From assembly GCF_907165205.1 (NCBI RefSeq), contig NC_058198.1, positions 8,719,001 through 8,783,000 of the forward strand: a stretch of DNA of 64,000 bases, in the 5' to 3' direction. Source of the stretch: Coccinella septempunctata. Taxonomy: Eukaryota > Arthropoda > Insecta > Coleoptera > Coccinellidae. The translations under genes were made by a program, and so were the position numbers. This document shows positions 47,087-58,643 of the stretch, in pieces. Under the pieces are notes generated by a model. That model had not been told where the DNA came from and searched no databases. It saw only the letters and a program-made list of their open reading frames with translations. Within the stretch, counting starts at the first letter, position 1, and every line of letters starts with the position of its first letter.

Positions 47087-47795
47087 CAGTGGTTCCCAAC
47101 TAGTGGTCCGTGGACCACCAGTGATCCCCATAAGCCAAAATATGGTCCTCGTACTTAGAACATGGAAGATTTAACCGCTGCTCTCAAACCAAACTATTTA
47201 ATGAGGCGAATCAGTAGTACAGTCAATACACACTTGCTGAAAAATTTTAGAACGTCGAAAATTTATTCATTTTTGGAGATAACCTTCGAGCTCTTATTTG
47301 CAAACTTGTGATTATATGTAAAAATTTTCAAAAAGATGGAATCAATTGAATGATCGTCAAGACCGAACGGTTGCATTGAGCTCCATAAATTTTTCAGATT
47401 TATTACTAGAAGAGTTGCTCTTTCAGAATATGTATCACATTTCCATCTACGGTTATTGTTATTGAGAGATAATCCACTCGAAAGGTGACTATCGAAAAAT
47501 TTCCAAAAAGATGGAATCAATTAAATGATCGTCAAGACCGAACGGTTGCATCGAGCTCCATAAAATTTTCAGATTTATTACTAGAAGAGTTGGTCTTTCA
47601 GAATATGTATCACATTTCCATCTACGGTTATTGTTATTAAGAGATAATCCACTCGAAAGGTGACTATCGAAAAATTTCCAAAAAGATGGAATAAATTAAA
47701 TAATCGTCAAGACCGAAGGGCTGCATCGAGCTCCATTAAATTTTCAGATTCATTACTAGAAGATTTGTTCTTTCAGACTATGTATCACAATTGTT
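47087..47795 (+). mobile_element. hAT-type element (CAGTGGTTCCC end), right end lost
   Basis: Starts CAGTGGTTCCCAACTAGTGG like the element at 37156 and is collinear with it, but has no nested insertion. It carries three 175-bp tandem units beginning near 47330, 47505 and 47680 (each with AAAAAGATGGAAT). The third unit decays after about 47790 and no right terminal repeat was found. Confidence 0.75.
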
Positions 47796-49140
47796 GTGAT
47801 CTCTCTAATTGTTTGGCATCATTATGGCCCGTAAAAATATGTTCATCTTCCCTGCTATTTAACTAGATAATTCTGGGCTGATTGAGTTAGTAAATATGAA
47901 AGAATGAACAAAACATGGCTTTGCATGATGCAGTAAAATGTTCGAGTCCCGAATTTGGGTGTGCTTGTGGTTTATTGATTGTTCGCCAATTCAACCATTG
48001 TTTGTGATCCTTTCTGTCCTTGAATATCATAGTCCGGTTTGATTTTTCATTAACGGTGGCAATTGTACCCGAGCCCATTAGGTTTTACTGCCAGTCCAAT
48101 CCTGTCCTAATTTATTTGCCAATTAAACTGATGAAAGGGTTGAGATTGATATGTTTGAAGAGCGAAAGGGTAATTTATGTCCGACTTAAAGGGCGATTTT
48201 TTGTTTGTATACACATCCCTTTCCGAAAACAGTTTTTGTGACTCTGTTATTGATTCAGCGAATGATTGCAGCCATTAATCTCGCTTTTTTACGATCGGAA
48301 ACTGTTATTCACTTCGTTTGAAACGAATGAACCGATCATAATTATGGGGAACTCGATTTTCGCAGAAATAATGAACCCAATTGAGGAATGGATTCCTCAT
48401 TAGGATCCTCGAGCTGCAGGAAATCCTTGAATTCCTTCGAATTCTCCCTCATAATGGCATCGCCGGCCCATTCGCCATTTTGCAACCGATACTTTCCTGG
48501 CCATTTCAACTAACGAGAGCTATTTAATACGTCCGAAATATGGAAGCCGGAACTTTCCTAAAATTCTACAAATAACCCAATGCGAGAATAATACAGAAAT
48601 ATGTCTGTTTGTTTACGTGAAATAATAGTGATTATATGAATTTGTAGCAGGATTTATTGTGTTACTTTCATTATTTTGGCTTATTCTATCCAATGTGTCG
48701 GCTACTATTCTCCAGCTATTTTCAGGAAATCTCCGAAAAAGGTTTTATTTTATTTAAGAAATCGTCATATGTGACAGTTGGATAGAATAGGGCGAAATTA
48801 TGGAAGTAACCAAATTTCACGATGAACGATACACATAATTTATCTATGTGTCTTCTTCCTTTGCATATACATCCACAAAAATGATATTTCTCCAAGCTTG
48901 GGAAGTCGAAATGTTCATGGTTGATCTGAGAAAGATCCACATTTTTAGGAACTTTTCATGAATCAATTTCTTCAAATGTAAACAGACTCAATTCGATTCT
49001 AGATTTTTTTTGCATATTCTACTCAAACAAAATTTATTGTCAAGAGTGTCTCTTCGATCTTCAGAAAAACTCGATTTCAAGTTGAAATATGTATGTGTAG
49101 AGTTTTGCAGATTGGAATAATGAGCTTAGCATCTTTTTTG
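47796..49140. other. No gene; low-repeat segment
   Basis: The part 48240-48560 is less AT-rich, lacks repeats and includes several short inverted words. It could be regulatory DNA, but nothing proves that. The frames at 47887-48241 and 48722-48940 have no family or splice support. Confidence 0.35.
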
Positions 49141-49149
49141 CAAACTTTT

Positions 49150-50270
49150 CACCAGGTTATTGAAAAAATCCTGCTGAATTTGATTCAAAAAGTGAAAGCG
49201 TTTGCAGCCTAGGTCTGTGGGCATCAAGGGCTCTTTGTCATTGGTCCCAAGCATGCTTGATTGGATTTAGGGTATTTAGGGGATCTTGAAGGTTTTGCTA
49301 GTTTCAATGTCCTGGTTTCCTCTAGTAATTATCACCTGGTTTGATCTAGTTTTATAGTTTAGTAAGGTGGTTACATTTCACTGCGACCTTAAGGTCTATT
49401 TTGCCCCCTCATTAAAGTTGTTCTCACACCTGTTCCCTCCAGATACAGACCTGTTGTTCTTGCCTAGCTTTGAGTCTATGACGAAAAAACTGCTTTGCTT
49501 TGATAGCGGCTTGACTATCAGAATGGATCAGTATGTCACATTCTTGATAGTTTACGTCTGAGCATCTTGAATGACCATAGTGTACACTTGATGCTTACTT
49601 CGTATATTCTAGCATCAGCCCCTATCGTGGTTTTCAATTGGAAATTATGGGTAGTGTATTCCTTTTCCCATTCTTCCTTTCAACATAGCAACGTGTTGAA
49701 GTTCCTCCCAATGCTTAACTTCCTAATCATAACATCATCAAATCTACTTTAAAGAGGACCAATTTTTCTGACCTTTTATCCTCTCATTACCTGTACTTTC
49801 CCCAGATATTCTCTGGTGGGATCTGTCTGGCAATGCACCTTCATTCGCCAGTAGCTGCATGAAATTCTAACACTAATCCGTTGATAAACTCATCAACATA
49901 GTTCTTTAGAGTTCATGGTTCTTGGAAGTACTAACAAATCAATTCTGCAATCGAAACCTACTCCACTCCAAACTACAATTGTGCTTCCTCGAAAAAGATA
50001 GTAAAAAAAGTACCTGTGGTATCTCGAAGACGTTGACTTGATATTCTACGAAGGTGTCTTCTCAACGGAAGAGTTAAAAGACGGTCTTCTATTGCCATTG
50101 TAGCAAATATTTGTCTAATATTTCTGGTAGAACTCTTCCAGTGACAAGGTACTGTGAAATCACTTTTTGGCCACCGCTGAATTCACGATGAATCATCAAT
50201 TGAGTTTTGTAATGGAATAAATTCTTAGGATGATAAAAAAACTTCGGAAAACGTCAATATTCTCAACTTT
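49150..50270 (-). pseudogene. Tc1-like transposase, shredded
   Basis: Three minus-strand blocks are in the right order for a Tc1 transposase. At 50100-50020 comes ATMAIEDRLLTLPLRRHLRR then ISSQRLRDTTG, the second DNA-binding region. At 49990-49790 comes RGSTIVVWSGVG...RIDLLVLPRTM, matching the SVMVWGGI...RTDL block, then VDEFINGLVLEFHAATGE. At about 49280-49200 comes NTLNPIKHAWDQ, stop, QRALDAHRP, the final catalytic region with Glu changed to Lys. The segment with the first catalytic Asp (FTDES) is deleted between blocks one and two. About 450 bp between blocks two and three has no recognised Tc1 sequence and may be an insertion. Confidence 0.6.
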
Positions 50271-50469
50271 TGAAGAGAAGTCTATTAAATAGGTCTCATT
50301 CATCACGAACCTGCTGTCTTTTAACTTCAATTGCAATGACTTAGATGGTTATCGATGGAAATTTTGACAAAAAACTGATAGGGTCAGCTAGAACATACCC
50401 GAAACCCTTCTGTGATATTGGTGAATGTATCTACAAGAAAGAGTTTCAGGAGAAGGAAAAAACTGAAAG

Positions 50470-50790
50470 AAAAACACTGCCAAGGTTGGATCATTCCATT
50501 TGAACTTTAAGACTGAGAGATTTAAGAAGTATCTGGATCTTAGCAAGAATATAGGTACTATACCTCTTTACTGGATTCTCCACGGAAACATGTAGACTGC
50601 AGATTCTGTGGGGAGGAGAATGAAACTCCAAATAACCTGGTGATGGAATGCCTCGTCATTGCAAGCCAACTTGCAGGAGCGAGGATGTCACCACCTCGAA
50701 GATATCTTAGCTTAAGGAGGTCAGAAGAACTCTGGTACAGGATGGTGAGCTGTCCAGCAGATCTGAAGGTTGCAGTGCAACGCAAACCCC
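50470..50790 (+). pseudogene. Fragment of a non-LTR retrotransposon tail with Cys/His knuckle
   Basis: The plus strand reads RFKKYLDLSKN, then after a frame change SRKHVDCRFCGEENETPNNL and VMECLVIASQLAGAR. CRFCGEENE...ME-C is the C-x2-C...H/N-x-C knuckle found at the C-terminus of many LINE ORF2 proteins, with the usual His replaced by Asn. The frame then continues PPRRYLSLRRSEELWYRMV and ends near 50790. The upstream words are shared with 22320-22500, so both come from one family. This differs from the jockey-like copies at 8860 and 61715, whose knuckle is C-x-C. Confidence 0.55.
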
Positions 50791-51234
50791 TTTAAAATCT
50801 AGTACTCTTCATTCCAGTTCATTGGTGTTTGTTCTTCTTCGTCCTGACAGGGATTTGGAGGAAAGGATAATGCAGACAATTTGTTACCCCCAATCAGAAA
50901 TCGAGAAGTTTTACATATTTCCATTTCAAGGCAATAAAATCGTGGTGTGAAGTTGTCAGTGCCCCACCCTCTATAGTACAAATGAACCCTTGTCCCTCAG
51001 GCTATGGAAAATATCCATCTCGCTCAAATATCACAGGATAACAATCTGAGCAGAGATTCGCCTAATTGATGAGGCAACTTTGGGTATGCCACAATACGGG
51101 AAGTTCGATAAATTGAAAACGCCACCCTGTACAAATGACGAAACTCGCTAACACCCCCTCGCAACTGGGAACGGCAATGTTCAAACATAAATGAACATGG
51201 GCGGTCCCGGAATGTTTGTTGTTGTGATATATTA
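50791..51234. other. No feature recognised
   Basis: Unique sequence rising in GC toward 51170. It is directly upstream of the exon candidate and might include its promoter, but no motif is clear. Confidence 0.3.
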
Positions 51235-51422
51235 TTGAAGAAGTATTTCTGGAGATCCAGAGTGTACTGTACAGCCGAAAAGGGGTGTCTAGAGGGGGAC
51301 AAGGCCGAGCGAAAATGTAGGTTACGCAGCCAGATCCGACTGGCGCTGGGTGGGAGCATGAATCGATATGGAGTACAACCGAAGCTTCGGGATGCTTTTT
51401 TGCTGGCGCTCAGCCGCCACCG
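51235..51422 (+). CDS. Candidate first exon with strong splice donor
   Basis: A GC-rich segment ends at CCACCG followed by GTAAGT (51423), a consensus donor. An ATG at 51358 opens MNRYGVQPKLRDAFLLALSR and HR across the junction, ending in phase 2. The same frame is open back to 51235 without another ATG. The exon may instead be entirely untranslated, or encode from a different Met. The peptide is unrecognised and very short. The opposite-strand 145-codon frame (51024-51461) probably reflects GC composition. Support is the donor plus the local GC rise; there is no homology, so confidence is limited. Confidence 0.3.
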
Positions 51423-51997
51423 GTAAGTGACCCGACCTTTCTTTGCCGAAAAATCCGGCACATAAAAGTTCCACCCTCAGCAGGAATGAAGAAAAATAAC
51501 GTTGCGGTTGCCGGGAAAAAAACCCTTAGAATTGCGCGCTGCAACGGCAACTGAAGAATTCGAACCTGTTTATTATTTGCGGCTGACATCAGAGGGATCG
51601 GATGAAGATATTATGTCGGCGATATCCTTTGAATCGCGTCAATTTGCATGGAATTTGTCCTCTAGGAGCAGCGCGAAGTGAAACCGGCTCTGGATGTTCT
51701 TGAAAAGAATCTCATTAACTCAGAATGCGATTTTATCACGTCAGTGTGTGAATGGGATGGAGCGAGTACTTTTACAGTATTTACGATATTAAAAGGACGA
51801 AAATCGATAATCTTCCTTTCACTGTGTGTCGCATTTGTAGAATTGGATTGTCGTTGAAATAAAATTTTCCAACAATGCCCCTATTCTTCGAATGAATAGG
51901 AGAATAGGTGGCATTTCTGGAAGGTTTTAGATATATTTATCAGATAGTTTTGACATTAGGGGAAATCAATCAAAAGTAAAAAAATTCACAAGATGTA
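51423..51997. other. No feature recognised
   Basis: Intron-like unique sequence; 51480-51720 remains relatively GC-rich. Confidence 0.35.
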
Positions 51998-52579
51998 CAG
52001 ACTCTTACAAATATTTTAACAGTAGATTCTTGAGGTCAAAAGAAATACTTTTTTCCTTAAAAAAATCATATTTTTAGTTCTATCTCACAAACGGTTTTAT
52101 CGAATGAAATGAATTTCAGAATATAGTTTTTCATTTATTCGATGAATCCTTTTCGAACACTAGATATCACCCACGTCTTCTTGTTTTCTCCTTATGACCA
52201 TTACGTACCATTAAAATACCCATCATTCAAAGAACCCAACTTTTGAAACTAAGTTGGAAGCTACCTAATGAATATTTTATGTTATATATAATGAACGTTT
52301 TATAAAATGAAAGTATTCTTCATATTTTCTCGTATAATGCGCCGTTATCGTTAATTTGATGTTCAAAAATAAAAAATATCTGCGAAATTCGAAAAATTGG
52401 GTACTTTTACCAAATCTTACTTTTTTCAAAAGATCCACAGATGTGTAGTGTCACAGATTTAGCTAGTTATTCTGAAAGTAATTTTGTTTTTCCTGGGGTG
52501 GCACAGCTCATTATGAAGACTTGAATGGCTATATCTAACCTACTGTTAAAATATTTGTACGAGTCAAAGAGTCACCCTG
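51998..52579. mobile_element. MITE family B, 582-bp copy
   Basis: TA at 51996-51997, then CAGACTCTTACAAATATTTT, a left end with a short deletion in the GAGTCTTTGACTCG part. The right end is GAGTCACCCTG, followed by TA at 52580-52581. The body is collinear with 33840-34463. Confidence 0.85.
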
Positions 52580-53013
52580 TATTTAGTTTAATTTGCAAAA
52601 AACTCTGAAGGCACCATTTTTTTTCATTGGTATACCTACCATACTCTTGTACATCTTGGACATCAAAATAGAAAAGACGAGTTATTCAAAATAATAGAAG
52701 GACTCTTTTTTTGTAAAACTAAAACAGAAACGAATTTTTCACAAGTGTTTATTCGTTTTTAAAGGGTGTAATCAAACCTGTTTAGATTTGTGCGTTTGTG
52801 GTTCTGAATTGACTTGCAAAGAATATTCATTTTTCACGAATAGTATATGTCTTTGTTAAACAATTCAACACTTCGAAAACGTTTTGTTCAAAGCGTAAAA
52901 TTCACCTTAAACATGTAAATCACTCTGCATAATGGAACAAGATAAGATTAAAGAAAATTAAAAATTTTGATCTAGAAAGTCTCTAACTCGAATTAGTTAT
53001 ATGTTACAAATAT
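52580..53013. other. No feature recognised
   Basis: AT-rich unique sequence. Confidence 0.4.
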
Positions 53014-53185
53014 ACTCTGACAGGTCGATTAGTATTTTAAATTACGCTGTTCTTGATGTGAAAAAATATTATACAGCGTATACCAAATTCGAAATGACAC
53101 ACCATAGACAAATTTTTTAAAGGGCTATCCTAATTCTCTTATGACTATTTTTAAAGGGTATATCTAATAAAACATGCGTACCAAA
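53014..53185 (+). repeat. Repeat family D, copy 1
   Basis: Matches the reverse complement of 63355-63520 through CAGGTCGATTAGTATTTTAA, CTTGATGTGAAAAAATATTA and CTATCCTAATTCTCTTATGA. Probably another small nonautonomous element; its ends are not defined. Confidence 0.6.
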
Positions 53186-53775
53186 CATCAAATTCTCATT
53201 CCTTCACCTTAAAAACATATTGAATAAACATCGACTAATTCCAAACATACAAATTGACGATTTTTCTGATTTGGGTGACATTCAAATTAGAGCTAATTCT
53301 GTATTGGAATTTACAAAGCTTTACACAAAAAGGATTATCCCACATAATTGCATTGCTATCGTAATCATTTTATTGTATCCTTTGTACGCCAAAGGGTTCA
53401 GAGAAATAACTTCATTGTGCAAAAACACGCGCGTTATTTTAATTTTGGTGTTTCATGAATACAACGCTGATGATAATTCCGGAAATATGGATTTTTTTAT
53501 GTTGGATTTCTCAGTATTTCGCGGTAACTGAATGGCACTCGATGTTATATTGAAATACATCGTTATATTTTCAATAATTTTCAAGCATTCATGTGATGAG
53601 GCACTGTTTCCACAATGCGCATTCGCCATTTCGTTACCAGTATTCTAATATAGCGCCACAAATTTTTAAAAATATAAATTCTGTGCAATTTCAGGTGCTG
53701 TTATGCTTTATTTGTCGATAATTCATAAGCGTAACTTTCCTAAAAATGCTGATTCTGTGGCATACACTTTCTGTT
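53186..53775. other. No feature recognised
   Basis: The 103-codon frame at 53220-53531 begins TTG and has no recognised motif, so I treat it as chance in AT-rich DNA. Confidence 0.35.
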
Positions 53776-53960
53776 CAAGCTCTAAAATACGAACAGATAT
53801 AAAATGAAGGGTGAAAGTTTATAAACTCAGTGTTTACCTTAGATGAAAATGGAATTTTGACTTATAAAACATCATCTTCGTCTAGGTAAACACAGAGTTT
53901 ATAAACTTTTACCCTACATTTTATTTCTGTCCGTTTTTTGTATCCGTGTTTTACAGCTTG
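53776..53960. repeat. Foldback inverted repeat, arms about 70-80 bp
   Basis: The left arm (CAAGCTCTAAAATACG, AAGTTTATAAACTCAGTGTT) pairs with the right arm (AACACAGAGTTTATAAACTT, GTGTTTTACAGCTTG) around a short loop near 53860. Just outside, GGCGAAACGTCGC at about 53979 resembles the 3' part of retroelement hammerheads, but the 5' CTGATGA part is not intact. Confidence 0.7.
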
Positions 53961-54309
53961 ATAAAGTAACAATAGATTGGCGAAACGTCGCTCATTTAGG
54001 AAATTTGATTTTTTCTCTTCCTACATATTCCTAATCTTGTACAATTGTTTGAAGGACCAAACTGAAATTGCTTTTTTCAATGATTGTTCGACCTTTTATG
54101 TGAAACTTAAGACTATAAAATGACATGAACATTTTACTTCTGGCCTGATGTACTGTTGGAAATAATGGAAAATTGCATTTTTCCTGTATTCCTTCTTAGT
54201 GAAAACTCAAGATACGGCACTGTCCTCCCTGGTGGATCAATTGGTAGACAGGTATATAGTACAGTTCCATTAGAAGCCGGACATGCGTCAGCAAATCCAA
54301 TTATTATGA
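53961..54309. other. No feature recognised
   Basis: Unique AT-rich sequence beyond the GAAAC-like string noted with the foldback repeat. Confidence 0.35.
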
Positions 54310-54720
54310 CGGATTGATTCAGTACCGAAATAGACGAGTTCTAGGGGAGTCCAGCTGGAAAATTGAGCAGGTATTGGTTACACCTCGGTTACCTGCAACC
54401 ATTATGTCGAGGAATGCGAAAATTGCCGATCCCCCGACGGTCGGGGGAAGTTCACCCTCCCCTCGTGCCCTGATTTTTCCGTTTATTCGTCAAGCCGCAC
54501 AGATGAAGAAGAATCATGAAATATTCAAACGGCTCTTTAAACTTTTTTAATAAGTTGGCTACGCCAGTTTTCGATTTCGACGTTGAATTCTTCGAAATGC
54601 ATTATTTAAAGTCGGGGGAGGTCACGATTGCCGTTTATATTTCTTTTTGCGACTTTAACTGTGGCGGCGTTTTCACTTAAGTGAAAAACTTGAGGAATAT
54701 CGCCTCGTATAAATGTGAGG
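54310..54720. other. GC-richer unique segment with perfect palindrome
   Basis: Less AT-rich than its surroundings. TCCCCCGAC (54430-54438) and GTCGGGGGA (54440-54448) form 9-bp arms around one base. The plus frame 54314-54550 has no recognised motif. It could be regulatory DNA or an untranslated exon; neither can be shown. Confidence 0.3.
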
Positions 54721-54900
54721 AATTTATAATAACTGGAATCGATTATTTTACATTTTGAGGTAGATATAGCCTGAAAAATTCATTGCATTGGAGTCAGAAA
54801 ATATTTTGATGTCAAGATTTCCAAACTCCTCAAGAATGATATACTGTGTGAGTAAAAAGTAACGCACATAAGTATTATCTTCGGTATTCACTATATTGCA

Positions 54901-57195
54901 AGTTAACTTCTGAACCGTATCGCTTCCACCCCTATATTTTGAATCGAGAAGATGAGGTGAGTGATACCTCATTTGAAAGGTTTTTCAATACTGAATTCAG
55001 TTTATTTATTTATTTTTCATTCAATCTATTCTTTTCTGAGATATTCAAATCTGACTTTTGTATAGAATTGGTCATTTCGTTAAACCTGCTGTCTGAATCA
55101 ATCTAATTTTCACTCTTTTATTCTGCAATTTCGATGATAAATCTACTGTACGGTTCCAGTACTAGTAATTTTGGAAAAAAAAAGAAATTATTTCAATTCT
55201 TCACGTCATCGAATAAAATATTTTGATCTTAAGGGGAAGTAATACCTCAAGAGTCTTCATTCAAAAACAGCATTTACTAGCTCTCAGTTTACGCTCTTGA
55301 TTTTTCACGTAAAACCTTGATTTTTTTCAAATGAAGTAAAAAGACTTCTTGATGTCACCTCGCCTCTTTTTTTTCAATGCAGTTGGTTTTTTATGAGAAG
55401 AATAAAGTTGGACTGGGAGTCTATAAAACTTGTCTTCACAATCATTTTTCGATAGTTTTTCAACATATTCAAATATGCTGAACTAAGAATAAAAAGGGCT
55501 TTCCAATGAGGTATCACCTACCCCATCTTTCATATTCAAAATATAGGGGTTCCAGCACTAGTAATTTTTGAAGAATAAAGAAATTATTTCGAATCTTCAC
55601 GTCACCGAATAAAATATTTTGATCTTAAGGGGAAGTAATACCTCAAGAGTCTTCATTCAAAAACAGCATTTACTAGCTCTCAGTTTACGCTCCTGATTTT
55701 TCACGTAAAACCTTGATTTTTTTCAAATGAAGTAAAAAGACTTCTTGATGTCACCTCGCCTCTTTTTTTTCAATGCAGTTGGTTTTTTATGAGAAGAATA
55801 AAGTTGGACTGGGAGTCTATAAAACTTGTCTTCACAATCATTTGTCGATAGTTTTTCAACATATTCAAATATGCTGAACTAAGAATAAAAAGGGCTTTCC
55901 AATGAGGTGTCACCTACCCCATCTTTCCTATTCAAAATATAGGGGTTCCAGCACTAGTAATTTTTGAAGAATAAAGAAATTATTTCAATTCTTCACGTCA
56001 TCGAATGAAATATTTTGATCTTAAGGGGAAGTAATACCTCAAGAGTCTTCATTCAAAAACAGCATTCACTAGCTCTCAATTTACGCTCTTGATTTTTCAC
56101 GTAAAACCTTGATTTTCTTTTAAAATTGAAGTTAAAAGACTTCTTGATGTCACCTCGCCTCTTTTTTTTCAATTTAGTTGGTTTTTTATGAGAAGAATAA
56201 AGTTCAACTGGGGGTCTATAAAACTTGTCTTCACAATTATTTTTCGATAGTTTTTCAACATATTCAAATATGCTGAACTAAGAATAGCAAGGGCTTTCCA
56301 ATGAGGTATCACCTACCCCATCTTTCCTATTCAAAATATAGGGGTTCCAGCACTAGTAATTTTTGAAGAGTAAAGAAATTATTTCAATTCTTCACGTCAT
56401 CGAATAAAATATTTTGATCTTAAGGAGAAGTAATACCTCAAGAATCTCCATTCAAAAACAGCATTCACTAGCTCTCAATTTACGCTCTTGATTTTTCACG
56501 TAAAACCTTGATTTTTTTTTAAATTTAAGTTAAAGGACTTCTTGATGTCACCTCGCCTCTTTTTTTTCAATTTAGTTGGTTTTTTATGAGAAGAATAAAG
56601 TTGGACTGGGAGTCTATAAAACTTGTCTTCACAATCATTCATCGATAGTTTTTCAACATATTCAAATATGCTGAACTAAGAATGAAAAGGGCTTTCCAAT
56701 GAGGTGTCACCTACCCCATCTTTCCTATTCAAAATATAGGGGTTCCAGCACTAGTAATTTTTGAAGAATAAAGAAATTATTTCAATTCTTCACGTCATCG
56801 AATGAATTATTTTGATCTTAAGGGGAAGTAATATCTCAAGAGTCTTCATTCAAAAACAGCATTCACTAACTCTCAATTTACGCTATTAATTTTTTACGTA
56901 AAATTTTGATTTTTTTAAATTGAATTTGAAGGACTTCTTGATGTCACCTCGCCTCTTTTTTTTCAATTAAGTTTGTTTTTTATCAGAAGAATTAAGTTGA
57001 ACTGGGGGTCTATAAAACTTGTCTTCACAATCATTTTTCGATAGTTTTTCAACATATTCAAATATGCTGAACTAAGAATAAAAAGGGCTTTCCAATGAGG
57101 TACCACCTACCCCATCTTTCCTATTCAAAATATAGGGGTTGGGATTGCGTAACACTAAGGGTTGTAGCGATACAGTTTTGAATTTGATCTTTGAA
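54901..57195 (+). repeat. Five-unit tandem array (about 396 bp) with inverted cap
   Basis: The word GGTTCCAG (last occurrence GGTTGGG) marks units at 55153, 55548, 55944, 56343, 56741 and 57137, a period of 395-399 bp. Each unit carries AGTAATACCTCAAGAGTCTT, GATGTCACCTCGCCTCTTTT and CAATGAGGT(A/G)TCACCTACCC. At 54901-54980 a reversed copy of the unit end (CACCCCTATATTTTGAATCG, GATACCTCATTTGAAAGG) mirrors 57087-57195, so the whole block is bounded by inverted repeats. No coding frame is conserved. Confidence 0.9.
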
Positions 57196-58184
57196 GTTGT
57201 ATCCCTGGAATCAACGTTTGTTTCTGAAAATAAATTGGTAATTGATGGGGTTTTTATCAAACCTTCTTCAATAAAGAGATGAAATAGCTAAACTCTTTGA
57301 ATTCTTTCACGTATTTTGAGGTCGATGACAAACACTTCAAAAATAAGTTTTATCGAAAACCTTTCACGTATGATAGTAAAGGATGAAAGAACGTGAAAAT
57401 TACGTGTTCATTAATTTTTTAATGCGATTTTCATTTAAGATAATTAATCAATTACTACCCTATGAAAATGCATGTTCACGATAACACTTTGACAACATCA
57501 ATCACTCCGAAAGCGAATGTAATTGACATCAAAAAGCAAATTAAAAATTCGATTAAACTAAGTTGAAGGTTGAGAAAGAAAACATCAATGACCAAATCTC
57601 CTCAGTCACAAGAGTTCTACGATTTCTGGACCAATCTAATCTTTTTACCCCCCCAGTAATTGGTAATTTACATATGTCGCTTCGATGTATCTCCATGAAA
57701 CAGGGAAGATCGAAATTCTCCACCGAGCATCCGGTTGCATCTAATAAATGTCCGTGTTTGACTCTTGAACTCTGCAATAATTGTGGCCACAGGAAATCAA
57801 AGAGAAGTTTTCCACATCAAAGACAAATGGCAACGGATATTGGCAATTCTGGCTTCCGCAAAATACGAAAATTACATCATTTCATTGAAATTGCATGTTG
57901 GTATCGAATCCCTGGAATGATACAGCTATTCGAATTAACCTACATATCAACGCAAGCGATAATATGGTCGCAATGAATCTGAATGGGACTGTTCCATATT
58001 TTCCCATCATTTCCAAGTATATTTTCATCCACTCCACAAAAATCTATTGTTATTGAGTGAGATAATAATTATATTTTTAATTGCTTAGTTAATTAAACAA
58101 TTAAAGTTGAAAGAAACGGACATATCAAAGAGAGACCCTCAAGGGTCTAACTCCAACCCAGTAATATTTGCGAAAATGTACATA
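57196..58184. other. No feature recognised
   Basis: Unique sequence. A plus frame open from 57563 to 57976 (137 codons, starting TTG) overlaps a minus frame at 57553-57777. Neither has a recognised motif, and an intact gene is unlikely. Confidence 0.3.
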
Positions 58185-58272
58185 CAGGGTGAGTCTTTGA
58201 CTCGTACAAATATTTTAACAGTAGGTTCTTGAGGTTAAAAGAAACGCTTTTTTCCTTTACCATTTTTTCCAT
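58185..58272. mobile_element. Terminal fragment of MITE family B
   Basis: TA at 58183-58184, then CAGGGTGAGTCTTTGACTCG and the CAGTAGGTTCTTGAGG block, ending at about TACCATTTTTTCC. This preserves the cleanest left terminal repeat of the family. Confidence 0.8.
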
Positions 58273-58643
58273 CCATGTCGTGATGTTAATAATTCAGTTT
58301 ATTAATTGGGTCATACAAAAGACTGTATGGGAAACAATGCACTTATCTTAGGAAACGCATTTAGAAATAAGGGTTCAGGATAGAGAATTTGATAAAGAGT
58401 AAAAGGTGCCTAAGATGTTGGGAAAACTCTCTCTCGAAATCTCAAGCTCAGTCAAAACATCCTACATTTCCTCTAGGGCTTTCTACAGGATATTGTCACA
58501 TCAGAAGGAATGGTTGGGCGAAGCTTTAGCAGAAAATGACGCAAGTATATTGTTAAAGCTGGAGGAAAAGACTTCTGAGCCTCTAGTAGTAAAATTTCAG
58601 GGTGCTTGACGTATAAAATCGTAAATGTCGAAAAAATCAGTCA
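58273..58643. other. No feature recognised
   Basis: A 67-codon plus frame (58406-58609) has no recognised family or splice support. Confidence 0.3.

Noticed and set aside
57563..57976. 137-codon plus-strand frame
   Set aside because: Starts at TTG, overlaps an opposing frame, has no recognised domain and no clear splice sites.
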